64,000 nt of DNA from an uncultured Acidimicrobiales bacterium. Lineage in GTDB: Bacteria > Actinomycetota > Acidimicrobiia > Acidimicrobiales > SHLQ01. A program made the position numbers and the translations under genes. The DNA is taken from positions 1 through 64,000 of the forward strand of contig CALHTB010000008.1 of the NCBI GenBank assembly GCA_938038785.1. Direction: 5' to 3'. Positions 15,573 to 23,578 of the stretch are shown piece after piece; position 1 is the stretch's first letter, and each line of letters opens with the position of its first letter. The notes beneath the pieces are model-generated. The model did no database searches. It was not told the origin of the DNA and saw nothing but the letters and a program-made list of their open reading frames with translations.

Positions 15573-16433
15573 TTACGCGTCAGCTCGCCGCCACACCTCT
15601 GGGTACAGTTCAGTGCCGAGCCGGTCGCCCGGCGCCAGACCCGCATCGGTCATGACCTGGGTGTGATCGGGGTCCATGCCGGTGTCGCGAAAGGTCACCC
15701 GAACGTCGTCGCCCGCCCATTTGGTGTTGAACACCTTGAGCTCGCTTCCTTCGGGCAGGTTGCCCGACCCGCCGTGAATGGCTCGGCCGTTGAAGCAGAT
15801 CACGTCGCCAGGTTCCATATCCCAACTGGCAATGTCGTAGTCGGCCCGGTTGCCTTCGATGTCGGGGAAGTCAACAAGGCCGTCATCGGTGCCGTCGAAG
15901 GTGACCTGATCACGTTCGTCGCCGGTCAGCGCGCCGAAGTTCTCTTGACGGTAGGTCTGCTCATAGCGGTGCGAGCCGCGCACGATTTCGAGGCAGCTCG
16001 CCTTGGCAACTGGCACCAGCGGCATCCAGGACGACACGGTCTGGAAGCCCTCGATCGACCAGAACGGCTCGTCTTGGTGAAACGGCGTACGAAACTGGGT
16101 ACCTGGGGTGCGGGCGAACATAGCGTCGAAGAAAAAGTTGACCCGGTCCGACTCCATGAGTTCGCCAGCGATGCCGCTCAGCGGGGATTCGAACACAAAT
16201 TCTCGGAACTCGGGCCGGGTGGTCCAGGCCTGGCTGTCGTATCTCGACTCGCGGCCCTGTTCGTCCCGATTCCACAACCGGCCCCGGGAGGTTGGGTTCT
16301 CGAGGGTGTAGTTCACCCCAACCAACAAACGGTCGATCCAGTCCTGACCGATGACCCCGCGAAGGCAGACCACGCCGTCTCGTGAGAAGGTCTCGATGTC
16401 TTGAGAAGTAACCGCGGGGGAGGTGTTGCTCAT
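15573..16433 (-). CDS. Phytanoyl-CoA dioxygenase (PhyH) family protein, copy 3
   Basis: A 286-residue 2-oxoglutarate oxygenase. The HxD iron motif is in TPFHQDEPFWSIEGFQ; the distal His is in ICFNGRAIHGGSGNLP, and the product ends with LAPGDRLGTELYPEVW. It overlaps the CoA-transferase gene by 4 bp (ATGA) and is followed by the haloalkane dehalogenase after 14 bp. PhyH enzymes often hydroxylate acyl-CoA thioesters next to the thioester, so a CoA-transferase partner is reasonable, but the substrate is not shown by the sequence. Confidence 0.87.
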   Translation of the reverse strand: MSNTSPAVTSQDIETFSRDGVVCLRGVIGQDWIDRLLVGVNYTLENPTSRGRLWNRDEQGRESRYDSQAWTTRPEFREFVFESPLSGIAGELMESDRVNFFFDAMFARTPGTQFRTPFHQDEPFWSIEGFQTVSSWMPLVPVAKASCLEIVRGSHRYEQTYRQENFGALTGDERDQVTFDGTDDGLVDFPDIEGNRADYDIASWDMEPGDVICFNGRAIHGGSGNLPEGSELKVFNTKWAGDDVRVTFRDTGMDPDHTQVMTDAGLAPGDRLGTELYPEVWRRADA

Positions 16434-17560
16434 GTGAACTCCTTGCGAATTGCCGCTCCATGTTGGTCCAGCTTCGGCACGGGTGCAGTGTCGGAGTCGC
16501 TGGTCGAACCGGTCGTCCGCACCGGGTGCGCTGGGAGGTCGATAGTGCCGCCCGTACTCGACGTGACATCGCGAGTGCGAAGGGCCGGGTGTGCCAACAG
16601 GTCATCGAGCGAGCTCACCATGCCCCACGCAATGGCTGCGTCTTGTAAGCGTTGCTGAAAGGTTCCAGCATCCAACGTCGCGATGACGCCCGACAGTTCG
16701 GCCTCGAGGTCGTGGCGATGCTCCACGCGGGCGTTGTTCGACGAGAAGCGGTCGTCGGTGGCAAGTTCGGGTCGGCCAAGGACGTTGGCGCACAGGCGCT
16801 GCCACTCTCGCTCGTTCTGAATCGACAGAAGCGTCAGCTGTCCGTCGCTCGTTTCGTACGCACCGTAGGGGGCGATCGTAGGATGGCGCAGTCCGACCCG
16901 GGTCGGTCCACCGTCTCCGTGCTTGTGTTGTGCGAACGGCACGGCCATCCATTCAGCGGCGACGTCAAACAGCGACACCGAGATGCCACGACCCTCGCCA
17001 TGCACACCACGTGCCACTAGCGCCTCGAGGATGCCGGTATAGGCCGTTACGCCGGTGCCGATGTCCACGATCGAGATGCCGATGCGCCCAAGTTCGTTCG
17101 GGCCGCCACTAATGCCGATGATGCCGCTTTCGGCCTGCACGAGCAGGTCGTACGCCTTCTTGCCAGCAACCGCCGGCGAATCGCCATACCCCGAGATGTC
17201 GCACGTGATCAGCTTCGGGTTCGTCTGGCGAAGCTCATCGGAACCAAAGCCCATGCGGCCAAGGGCACCCGGCGCCAGGTTCTGCACGAACACGTCAGCG
17301 CTCGCAAGTATCGCGTGCAACACGGCGGCGTCTTGCTCGGCTTTGAGGTCGAGCACTATCGATTCCTTGCCGTGGTTCGTCCACGCAAAGTACGAGCTAT
17401 CGCCGCTCGCAGCGCTGTCATAGCCCCGGGCAAAGTCGCCGCTCGCACGCTCGACCTTGATAACCCGCGCCCCAGCGTCGACGAGGCGCGACGTGCACAA
17501 CGGTCCAGCCACGGCCTGTTCGACCGCGACGACCAGCAGTCCATCGAGCGGTCTACTCAT
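16430..17560 (-). CDS. Class III CoA-transferase (CaiB/BaiF family)
   Basis: A 376-residue CaiB/BaiF protein. Typical blocks are PLDGLLVVAVEQAVAGPLCT at the N-terminus, DAGARVIKVERASGDFARG, NHGKESIVLDLK, and KKAYDLLVQAESGIIGISG, which holds the likely catalytic Asp. These enzymes move CoA between carboxylic acids. The ATG at 17560 has a strong GGAGGAGA ribosome site. It is the first gene of the CoA-transferase/PhyH/dehalogenase operon. The family's substrates range from formyl and succinyl to carnitine, bile acids and methylacyl groups, so none is named. Confidence 0.88.
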   Translation of the reverse strand: MSRPLDGLLVVAVEQAVAGPLCTSRLVDAGARVIKVERASGDFARGYDSAASGDSSYFAWTNHGKESIVLDLKAEQDAAVLHAILASADVFVQNLAPGALGRMGFGSDELRQTNPKLITCDISGYGDSPAVAGKKAYDLLVQAESGIIGISGGPNELGRIGISIVDIGTGVTAYTGILEALVARGVHGEGRGISVSLFDVAAEWMAVPFAQHKHGDGGPTRVGLRHPTIAPYGAYETSDGQLTLLSIQNEREWQRLCANVLGRPELATDDRFSSNNARVEHRHDLEAELSGVIATLDAGTFQQRLQDAAIAWGMVSSLDDLLAHPALRTRDVTSSTGGTIDLPAHPVRTTGSTSDSDTAPVPKLDQHGAAIRKEFT

Positions 17561-17676
17561 CGGTCTCCTCCGTCACTGGCAACTCTCACGCCCTGTATCT
17601 AAGCAGGCGCCGAGCCGGCAGCTGCATATGGCGAAACGACTTCGAGGCCTATAACCGGCGCGCCGGCGAAATCGCC

Positions 17677-18459
17677 TCAGAGGCGGCTGAGGAAGCCCAG
17701 CATGTGCTCGGCGACGAGCTCGCCGGCCTCCAGCAGAATCGAGTGCTTTAGCTCGGGCAAGATCACAAGCTCGGAATGGGGGAGGGCATCATGAATCTGT
17801 TGGTTGAGCCTCGGGTTGCACCCGCCATCGTTCTCGCCCGTGAGAACCAGGGACGGAGCGTCGACCTCGTGCAGCCACGGCGACATCTCACAGTTTGCAT
17901 AGATGTCGAACACGTTGAGGAACACATCAGGGTCACAGGCGATCACTTGATCGAGACGCGCCCGCACAATGTCGGGCCGGTCAGCGAGAAACGCATCGGT
18001 GTACCAGCGGTCGGTGAGCGTCTCGAGCACGTTCGGGATGCCTTGCTCGCGCATCTTGGCCACCACGCCGTTTACTTTTGCGCTGTCGTCAGTTGTGCGG
18101 AACGCAGCGGTTGATAACAACCCAAGCGACGCGACTCGGTCGGGATAGGCGAGCGCATACGCGGGCCCGATCATCCCGCCAAGCGAATGGCCAGCGAAGT
18201 GCGCCCGTTCGAAGCCGGTGCGCTCACGGACTCGTTCGAGGTCGGCAACCAACTCGTCGAGTCCGAACATGCCGTCGGGCATCGGCGACGCGCCATGACC
18301 GCGCAGGTCATAGGACACCACCGTGTACTGCTCAACGAGTAGAGGCGTCAGGAACCGCCAAGTGTCGCGTTGGGCTCCGATGCCATGGATGAGGAACAGC
18401 GGCGGGCCGTCACCTTCCACGGTGTACTCACAGTCGATGGGCGTCGTCATGGCGAACAT
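17677..18459 (-). CDS. Alpha/beta hydrolase (enol-lactonase-like)
   Basis: About 260 residues with an oxyanion HGIGAQRDTWR block, nucleophile in HFAGHSLGGMIGPAYA, acid region LTGENDGG and catalytic His in PELKHSILLE. The general look is of 3-oxoadipate enol-lactonase-type hydrolases or esterases. The start is uncertain: ATG 18459 and ATG 18450 are both possible and neither has a clear ribosome site; a longer frame back to 18519 would begin inside a terminator hairpin. It is upstream of the CoA-transferase operon on the same strand, separated by 116 bp. Confidence 0.8.
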   Translation of the reverse strand: MFAMTTPIDCEYTVEGDGPPLFLIHGIGAQRDTWRFLTPLLVEQYTVVSYDLRGHGASPMPDGMFGLDELVADLERVRERTGFERAHFAGHSLGGMIGPAYALAYPDRVASLGLLSTAAFRTTDDSAKVNGVVAKMREQGIPNVLETLTDRWYTDAFLADRPDIVRARLDQVIACDPDVFLNVFDIYANCEMSPWLHEVDAPSLVLTGENDGGCNPRLNQQIHDALPHSELVILPELKHSILLEAGELVAEHMLGFLSRL

Positions 18460-18467
18460 CTTGAGGT

Positions 18468-18513
18468 CAAAAACAAACAAACGCCAGGTCGGGACAAGGC
18501 CCGGCCTGGCGTT
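18468..18513 (-). terminator. Rho-independent terminator of the DUF2853 gene
   Basis: On the minus strand AACGCCAGGCCGGGC pairs with GTCCCGACCTGGCGTT around a short loop, followed by a T-rich run (TTGTTTGTTTTTG). This is a canonical intrinsic terminator. It lies 40 bp past the DUF2853 stop and just before the hydrolase start, so the hydrolase needs its own promoter or relies on read-through. Confidence 0.8.
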
Positions 18514-18554
18514 CTGCATGTATCAGGGGCACGAAATGCCCAAGTACGCGGTGC

Positions 18555-18893
18555 TTACTTGTACTTGTTTTCCTTCTTCAGGTCCTTGACCAGCAGGTAG
18601 TAAAAGACTGGGCGAAGCTTGTTGCGACGGCTCTGGCCGATCTTCTTCACAGCCTTTGCGAGGGCCTTGTCGAGCTCTGGGCCGTCCTTGCAGCCGAGCT
18701 TCTTGATCAGGAAGTTCTTCTTGATCGTCTCGAGCTCGCTCTTTTGGGCAGCAGCGACGAGCGAGGCGTCACGGCTGTAGAGCGAAGGCCCGAGAGACTT
18801 GCCAATCTTCTCGAGGAGCGGGCGATCCACAGGGATCTTCTGTTCCTTCATCTGCTTTACGCAGCGGTCCATTGCATCGTCAAACTTGCTCAT
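18555..18893 (-). CDS. DUF2853 family protein
   Basis: A 112-residue, lysine-rich, probably cytosolic protein. It begins MSKFDDAMDRCVKQMKEQ and carries LGPSLYSRDASLVAAAQKSE, KNFLIKKLGCKDGPELDKAL and NKLRPVFYYLLVKDLKKE, which I recognise as the DUF2853 pattern. Function is unknown. ATG at 18893 has a strong GGAGAA site 8 nt upstream; a longer frame to 19016 adds a Cys/Arg-rich stretch that does not fit the family. It has its own terminator downstream, so it is likely monocistronic. Confidence 0.85.
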   Translation of the reverse strand: MSKFDDAMDRCVKQMKEQKIPVDRPLLEKIGKSLGPSLYSRDASLVAAAQKSELETIKKNFLIKKLGCKDGPELDKALAKAVKKIGQSRRNKLRPVFYYLLVKDLKKENKYK

Positions 18894-19044
18894 GTCAATT
18901 TCTCCTTCGTGGAGACATCGGCTTTGACATCTCACAGGTTGGTTAGCCGATCCGCCCTGAGCTAGTTCAAGCGCAGAAGTCGGCAGGAGCGATCTTAGTC
19001 TCGGCGTCCGAGCCAATCTGCGGATTCCGACGTCTTAGCTCGCG

Positions 19045-20151
19045 TTAGGCGACGACGATCAGCCCAACACCGGGCGGATATATGCCCGAGACAATGTCGC
19101 TGTAGACCTCGGCGAGCTGCTCGATCCCCGAGCGTCGCTCGATGTCCATCCACGACGATGTGGCCTCGGCCGCCCGGGCGACGAAGGCGCGAGATTCGTG
19201 ATCAAAGCTGTCCATTGGCATGCTCTTCACACGCTCGAGAATGTAGGTCGGGGCAAAGAACTGTTCGATTGGAATGGCGGGCCGTTCGCCTTTCCAACCG
19301 AGCTCTTCCCAATGGGTGATTCCCACCGCGATGTAGTGCGCCAACGAACTGCCCAAGGTGCCATCGAGGGCGACGGTCACCTCAGGATTGCCGGCCATGT
19401 CAATAACCGTTGCAAGCTCGATGTCGAGGGCGTCTGCGATCGAACCGTAGGTAACCACCTGGTCGTACAAGCCGGTTCCTTCGACGAACTCGCGGTTGCG
19501 CTGCGAGGTAAGGCCAACAATGCGTGGAGCGTCGGCTATTTCGCCTAGACCAAACGCGGTGCCAAGGCTTGTTTTCGACGAAGCGCTAGTGATAACCACC
19601 TGCTTTGCTCCGTAGAAGTGCTGCTGTTTGAGCTGATCGACAAGACAGAACGATGTGAGATGAAGCGGCGAGAGCAGGGACGTCACGTCGTCGCGAGCTC
19701 GGTCATAATCAGCCTGGTTCAACACACGTTGGTACCGGTTGTATAGCGGCGGGAGCGACTGGCGGTGCGCGCTCCCGTCGAGCAGCTTCGAACCTGAAAC
19801 ATTTGTGGGCGCCATGATCACCTCAGTCGCCGGCGGAAAGTAGCCGTACAGCCTGTCGCCGACGGGAACCGAATCGATTGTCGACTCGACCACGTCGGCA
19901 AACCCCCACACCGGAAGAATGCCCCACGCTCCGTCAGCATTGTCGCTTGCGGGAAAGAACTGCCAGTACCCAAGAAAGTCGCCCGCTGCTCCGTAGGTGA
20001 TGTTGTTTGCGGTGAACGCAAAGGACTCGACCGACAGTCGAATCTCGCCTTCGGCAATGGCCCGCGAGTCATGTTCAACAACACGAAACATCGTGAGATC
20101 CCTTTGGCCAACCTGAAACTCGCGTGCGGTGTTCGTTGGACTGTCGTTCAC
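19045..20151 (-). CDS. DUF2855 family protein
   Basis: About 368 residues. It has an MDR-reductase-like plan: an N-terminal part with GDFLGYWQFFPAS and WGILPVWGFADVVES, and a nucleotide-binding-like stretch KQVVITSASSKTSLGTAFGL, followed by IVGLTSQRN and TVIDMAGNPEV. This is the DUF2855 pattern; a reductase role is likely from fold but unproven. GTG at 20151 has GGAG 7 nt upstream, so it is preferred to a start at 20217. It is divergent from the AhpD-like selenoprotein gene. Confidence 0.82.
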   Translation of the reverse strand: MNDSPTNTAREFQVGQRDLTMFRVVEHDSRAIAEGEIRLSVESFAFTANNITYGAAGDFLGYWQFFPASDNADGAWGILPVWGFADVVESTIDSVPVGDRLYGYFPPATEVIMAPTNVSGSKLLDGSAHRQSLPPLYNRYQRVLNQADYDRARDDVTSLLSPLHLTSFCLVDQLKQQHFYGAKQVVITSASSKTSLGTAFGLGEIADAPRIVGLTSQRNREFVEGTGLYDQVVTYGSIADALDIELATVIDMAGNPEVTVALDGTLGSSLAHYIAVGITHWEELGWKGERPAIPIEQFFAPTYILERVKSMPMDSFDHESRAFVARAAEATSSWMDIERRSGIEQLAEVYSDIVSGIYPPGVGLIVVA

Positions 20152-20270
20152 GTCATAGCTCCGTGTCTGCCGGCACCTCACCGTAGCCAACGAGCATCTC
20201 GGGCAACACGTTGACAAACGCGAGGCTCGGATTACCCAGGCGAGCGTTCTTCCTGGGACATACTGGGGGA

Positions 20271-20747
20271 ATGGCCATACGTCTCAAGCTCTCCGGTGCT
20301 CCTCTCGGGTACACGCTTTCCAAGGTTGATGACGCCACCGCCCCATACAAGGCGTTTGGCGAGGCAATCTGGTCAGAGGACGGGGCCGTGGCTCCGGCGG
20401 TGAAAGAGCTGGTGTTCCTGCGCACATCGATCGTCAACGAATGCCCCACTTGACTGACCTCTCATGTTGCCTCGGCGAGGCGACGCGGACTTACCGATGC
20501 CCAGATCGACGCGCTCGAAACGCCCGAGACGTGGACCGATGTCTTCGATGATGCCGAGCGCGCAGCATTGGCGTTGGCAGACGCCATGTGTGGCCAAACC
20601 AGTCAGCTCGAGCCGACGTTGATTGGTCAACTTCGGAAGCAGTACACCGAAGTTCAGCTCAGCGAGCTGATTTTGGTGTGCGGGCAAGCAAACTTGAACA
20701 ACCGAGCGGGAAATGCCGCCAAGCAACTGCTTGGCGAGAAAGACTAA
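20271..20747 (+). CDS. AhpD-like/carboxymuconolactone decarboxylase-family selenoprotein (CxxU)
   Basis: Reading from ATG 20271 (GGGGGA just upstream), codon 61 is TGA (20451-20453), and the same frame stays open to TAA at 20745-20747, giving 158 residues. The halves join into one CMD/AhpD domain: KELVFLRTSIVNECPT, then the TGA, then LTSHVASARRRGLTDAQIDA, AERAALALADAM and LSELILVCGQANLNNRAGNA. The TGA falls exactly on the second Cys of the AhpD CxxC-x3-His centre (Cys58, Sec61, His65). A SECIS-type hairpin follows at 20465-20485. AhpD-type proteins act in thiol/peroxide redox. Alternatives are a nonsense mutation or TGA-terminated short peptide; conservation after the TGA and motif placement argue against both. 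Confidence 0.88.
20465..20485 (+). promoter_or_regulatory. Candidate bacterial SECIS hairpin
   Basis: TGTTGCCTC (20465-20473) pairs with GAGGCGACG (20477-20485), nine pairs including G-U, around a GGC loop. The loop starts 20 nt after the TGA. The bacterial SECIS consensus asks for a small hairpin with the loop about 16-37 nt from the UGA and a G in the first two loop positions; this fits. Confidence 0.7.
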
Positions 20748-20750
20748 ACA

Positions 20751-22037
20751 GTGGGACATATCGTCACGATCATCGCCATTACGGTGATGCTTGCGCTCAA
20801 CGCCTTGTACGTCGCCGCCGAGTTTGCGACCGTCGGCGCCCGCAAGTCACGCATCCAGGCCGAAGCCCAAGGAGGCAACAAAGCAGCTGGCAAGCTATTC
20901 GAGATCGTCCGCGATCCGGTCAAGCTCGACAACTACGTCGCTGCATGCCAGGTGGGAATTACCCTCAGCAGCCTCATTGCCGGTTTCCTTGGCCAGGACC
21001 GCCTCACGCCAGTCTTCGAGAATTACGGCGGCCGGGCAGCGGCGATCATCGTCACCCTGATAATCATCACTGCGCTGCAGGTGATCCTCGGAGAGCTCCT
21101 CCCAAAGACCGCCGCGCTTCGCTACCCCGAGAAGCTTGCGATCGCCACGCTTCGGCCGATGCAGATCAGTCAAATGCTGTTTCGCCCGCTCGTTGCGGTC
21201 TTTAATGGTTCGGCCTTTGCGCTGATGCGGGCGGTTGGGCTCAACACCGAACACAGCCACGCCCATGTCCACTCGCCTGAAGAACTCGCGGCGTTGTTCG
21301 ACGAGAGTGCTCAGGGCGGCCTCATCGATGCCTCCGAACGAAACATGGTCGCTGGGGTGCTCAATGTTGAGCAGCGTCTTGTGCGCGAGATCATGACCCC
21401 GCGCCGACGCCTCACCGGCGTCGACGGGTCAACGACGATCGCCGACGCGCTCGAAGAGCTCGTCGGCACTCCGTTTACTCGGTTCCCGGTGTGGTCGGCA
21501 GAGTCACACGACGATGTCATCGGTCTTGCTCATGTTCGCGATCTCTACGTTGAGGCCAAACGCAGCCCCGACGCTCCTGTGGCCTCGATTGCGCGCCCGG
21601 TCCTCGACGTCGCCGAAACCCTGACGGTCCCGGCCTTGTGGAGCCGTCTCGATGAAGCTGACCGCCACGCCGCTCTCGTGATCAACGAATACGGCGACGT
21701 TGCAGGTCTCGTAACCCTCGAAGACGCAATCGAAGAAGTCTTCGGCGAAGTACGCGATGAATTCGATGTCGACCCCGATCCCATCGTGGTAAGCGACGGA
21801 CGGGTATCAGTGCAGGGCGAGGTCCTGCTCGAATCCCTGAACCAGCAGTTCCGCCTGAAGCTCCCAACCACCGATGTCGACACGATCGGCGGATTGATCT
21901 GGCACGAGCTCTCCCGAGCCCCTGACGTTGGCGAGACGGTGATGCTCGCTGGTGGAGAGCTCGAGGTGACGATCGAACAGATGGACGGGAACGCGATCGA
22001 ACGTGTCAGCTTCGTTGACCCGGAGGGAGGCCGATGA
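20751..22037 (+). CDS. CNNM/CorC-type membrane protein with CBS pair, copy 1
   Basis: A 428-residue protein with the DUF21 membrane domain (four hydrophobic segments, starting IVTIIAITVMLALNALYVAAE), a CBS-domain pair (RLVREIMTPRRRLTGVDG to LVTLEDAIEEVFGEV) and a C-terminal CorC/HlyC domain (VSVQGEVLLESLNQQFRLKL). The family is annotated as hemolysin-like and is linked to Mg2+/Co2+ export or homeostasis. GTG at 20751 begins 3 nt after the selenoprotein stop, so the two are probably coupled. The next gene overlaps by 4 bp and is a paralogue. Confidence 0.9.
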   Translation: MGHIVTIIAITVMLALNALYVAAEFATVGARKSRIQAEAQGGNKAAGKLFEIVRDPVKLDNYVAACQVGITLSSLIAGFLGQDRLTPVFENYGGRAAAIIVTLIIITALQVILGELLPKTAALRYPEKLAIATLRPMQISQMLFRPLVAVFNGSAFALMRAVGLNTEHSHAHVHSPEELAALFDESAQGGLIDASERNMVAGVLNVEQRLVREIMTPRRRLTGVDGSTTIADALEELVGTPFTRFPVWSAESHDDVIGLAHVRDLYVEAKRSPDAPVASIARPVLDVAETLTVPALWSRLDEADRHAALVINEYGDVAGLVTLEDAIEEVFGEVRDEFDVDPDPIVVSDGRVSVQGEVLLESLNQQFRLKLPTTDVDTIGGLIWHELSRAPDVGETVMLAGGELEVTIEQMDGNAIERVSFVDPEGGR

Positions 22038-23419
22038 CTGTTTCGCCCTCCCTCTTCGCCGCCGAGGCCAGCGGTGGTGGCGGCTTTGGCTCCATTGCCT
22101 TGCCAATCATTGCCATATTCTTCCTCGTCGTGATCAACGGCATGTTTGTCGCTGCGGAGTTCGCTCTTGTAGGTGCGCGGGCGAGCCGTCTTGAGCGCAT
22201 GGCTGACGGCGGCAGTAGTGCCGCGCGCTGGCTCCTCGATGTGTTTACCCGCCACGCGGGCAAGGACAGCTACATCGCCGTGGCCCAGCTCGGCATCACC
22301 TTGGCCTCGATTGGCCTCGGTATGTACGGCGAGCCAGCGATTGCAAAATGGTTTTACGGCCCGCTCGAGGATCTCGGTGTGCCCGAGACGTTCTCGCACA
22401 CGTTGGGCTTCATCATTGCGCTCAGCATCATCACCTTCTTGCACGTCGTGTTCGGCGAGATGATCCCCAAGGCGCTCGCTCTGCAGTCGCCCGAAGCGGT
22501 CAGCGTGAAGCTCAACCCGCTCATGCGGGCCTTCTCGGCCCTGTTCAAGCCAATGGTTGCCGTGTTGAACGCGATCGCATTTGCGCTCATGCGGATGCTG
22601 CGGATTCCCGAGCCCGACAAGGCCATGTCATTGCACACCAGCGATGAGCTCACGATCGTCACTGACGAGTCAGCCGAGAGCGGTGAACTCGGTGGCTTGC
22701 AGCGTGACTTGATCCGAAACATTTTCGAGCTCAGCGAGCATCCTGCCGAGGAGCTCATGGTGTCGCGTAGTCACATTCTGGCAATCGACAAGTCGGCATC
22801 GGCCGATGACATCGAGAAGCTCCTGGCCGAGTCGCCGCGAAGCCGCTACCCGGTCATCGACGGTGATCTTGATCATGTCGAGGGCCTGCTTCATGTGAAG
22901 GACTACATCCGTGTCGCTCACAGCAACACGTTTACGTCGGTCTCCGACATCGCCCGCGAAGTCCCCGCCGTCGCTGCGAGCACCTCCGCTGAAGATCTGC
23001 TCGATCGGTTCAAGCAAGCTGGCACCCACGCGGCGCTCGTGATCGACGAGTTCGGGGCCACGATCGGACTGGTGTCGCTCGACGATGTCATTGCCGAGGT
23101 CATGGAGGACGAACAGCTTGAGGAAGTTGTTACCCATGAGGACGGCTCGATGTCGGTCGATGGCGAGACGCCGTTGAGCGATCTTCGTGAGCACCTGGGT
23201 AACTCGGCGTTCGACAACAGCGATGTCGTGACGATCGCTGGCCTGGTGCTTGCCGGCCACGGCGCGGTTCCCGAGGTTGGCACGACACTGCGCCACGGCC
23301 CCTACGACGTCACCGTTGAAGCGCTCGACGGCCGCCAGATTACCAAGGTTCGGATTCTTGCAATCGACGACCTTGCCAAAGACACACCTACCGACGATCA
23401 CCACAACGACGGGCACTAG
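22034..23419 (+). CDS. CNNM/CorC-type membrane protein with CBS pair, copy 2
   Basis: A 461-residue paralogue of the preceding gene: DUF21 membrane domain (IALPIIAIFFLVVINGMFVA, AAEFALVGARASRLERM), CBS pair (HPAEELMVSRSHILAIDK to TIGLVSLDDVIAEVMEDE), and a CorC domain (MSVDGETPLSDLREHLG). The C-terminus is His/Asp-rich (DDHHNDGH). Paired CorC-type genes in tandem are common in Actinomycetota, and the two may form a heteromer; that is inference. ATG overlaps the previous stop (ATGA). Confidence 0.9.
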   Translation: MTVSPSLFAAEASGGGGFGSIALPIIAIFFLVVINGMFVAAEFALVGARASRLERMADGGSSAARWLLDVFTRHAGKDSYIAVAQLGITLASIGLGMYGEPAIAKWFYGPLEDLGVPETFSHTLGFIIALSIITFLHVVFGEMIPKALALQSPEAVSVKLNPLMRAFSALFKPMVAVLNAIAFALMRMLRIPEPDKAMSLHTSDELTIVTDESAESGELGGLQRDLIRNIFELSEHPAEELMVSRSHILAIDKSASADDIEKLLAESPRSRYPVIDGDLDHVEGLLHVKDYIRVAHSNTFTSVSDIAREVPAVAASTSAEDLLDRFKQAGTHAALVIDEFGATIGLVSLDDVIAEVMEDEQLEEVVTHEDGSMSVDGETPLSDLREHLGNSAFDNSDVVTIAGLVLAGHGAVPEVGTTLRHGPYDVTVEALDGRQITKVRILAIDDLAKDTPTDDHHNDGH

Positions 23420-23578
23420 CGGCAAGCGTCGGTCGAAGCGGCTTCGGAGCTTTGTCGGCACCAGCGGGTAAGTGATTCGTACACGAAGCGGCCAGTTCTA
23501 CACCTGTTCGATACGAACCACCATCGGGTTGGTAGAGCACGTACCCTCTAGGTACTCCCCGATACGAAAGTTCTCGCC

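Noticed and set aside
15573-16433. PhyH gene beside the dehalogenase as an iron halogenase
   Set aside because: Halogenases replace the Asp of HxD with Ala or Gly. Here it reads HQD, and the other three copies also keep the Asp.
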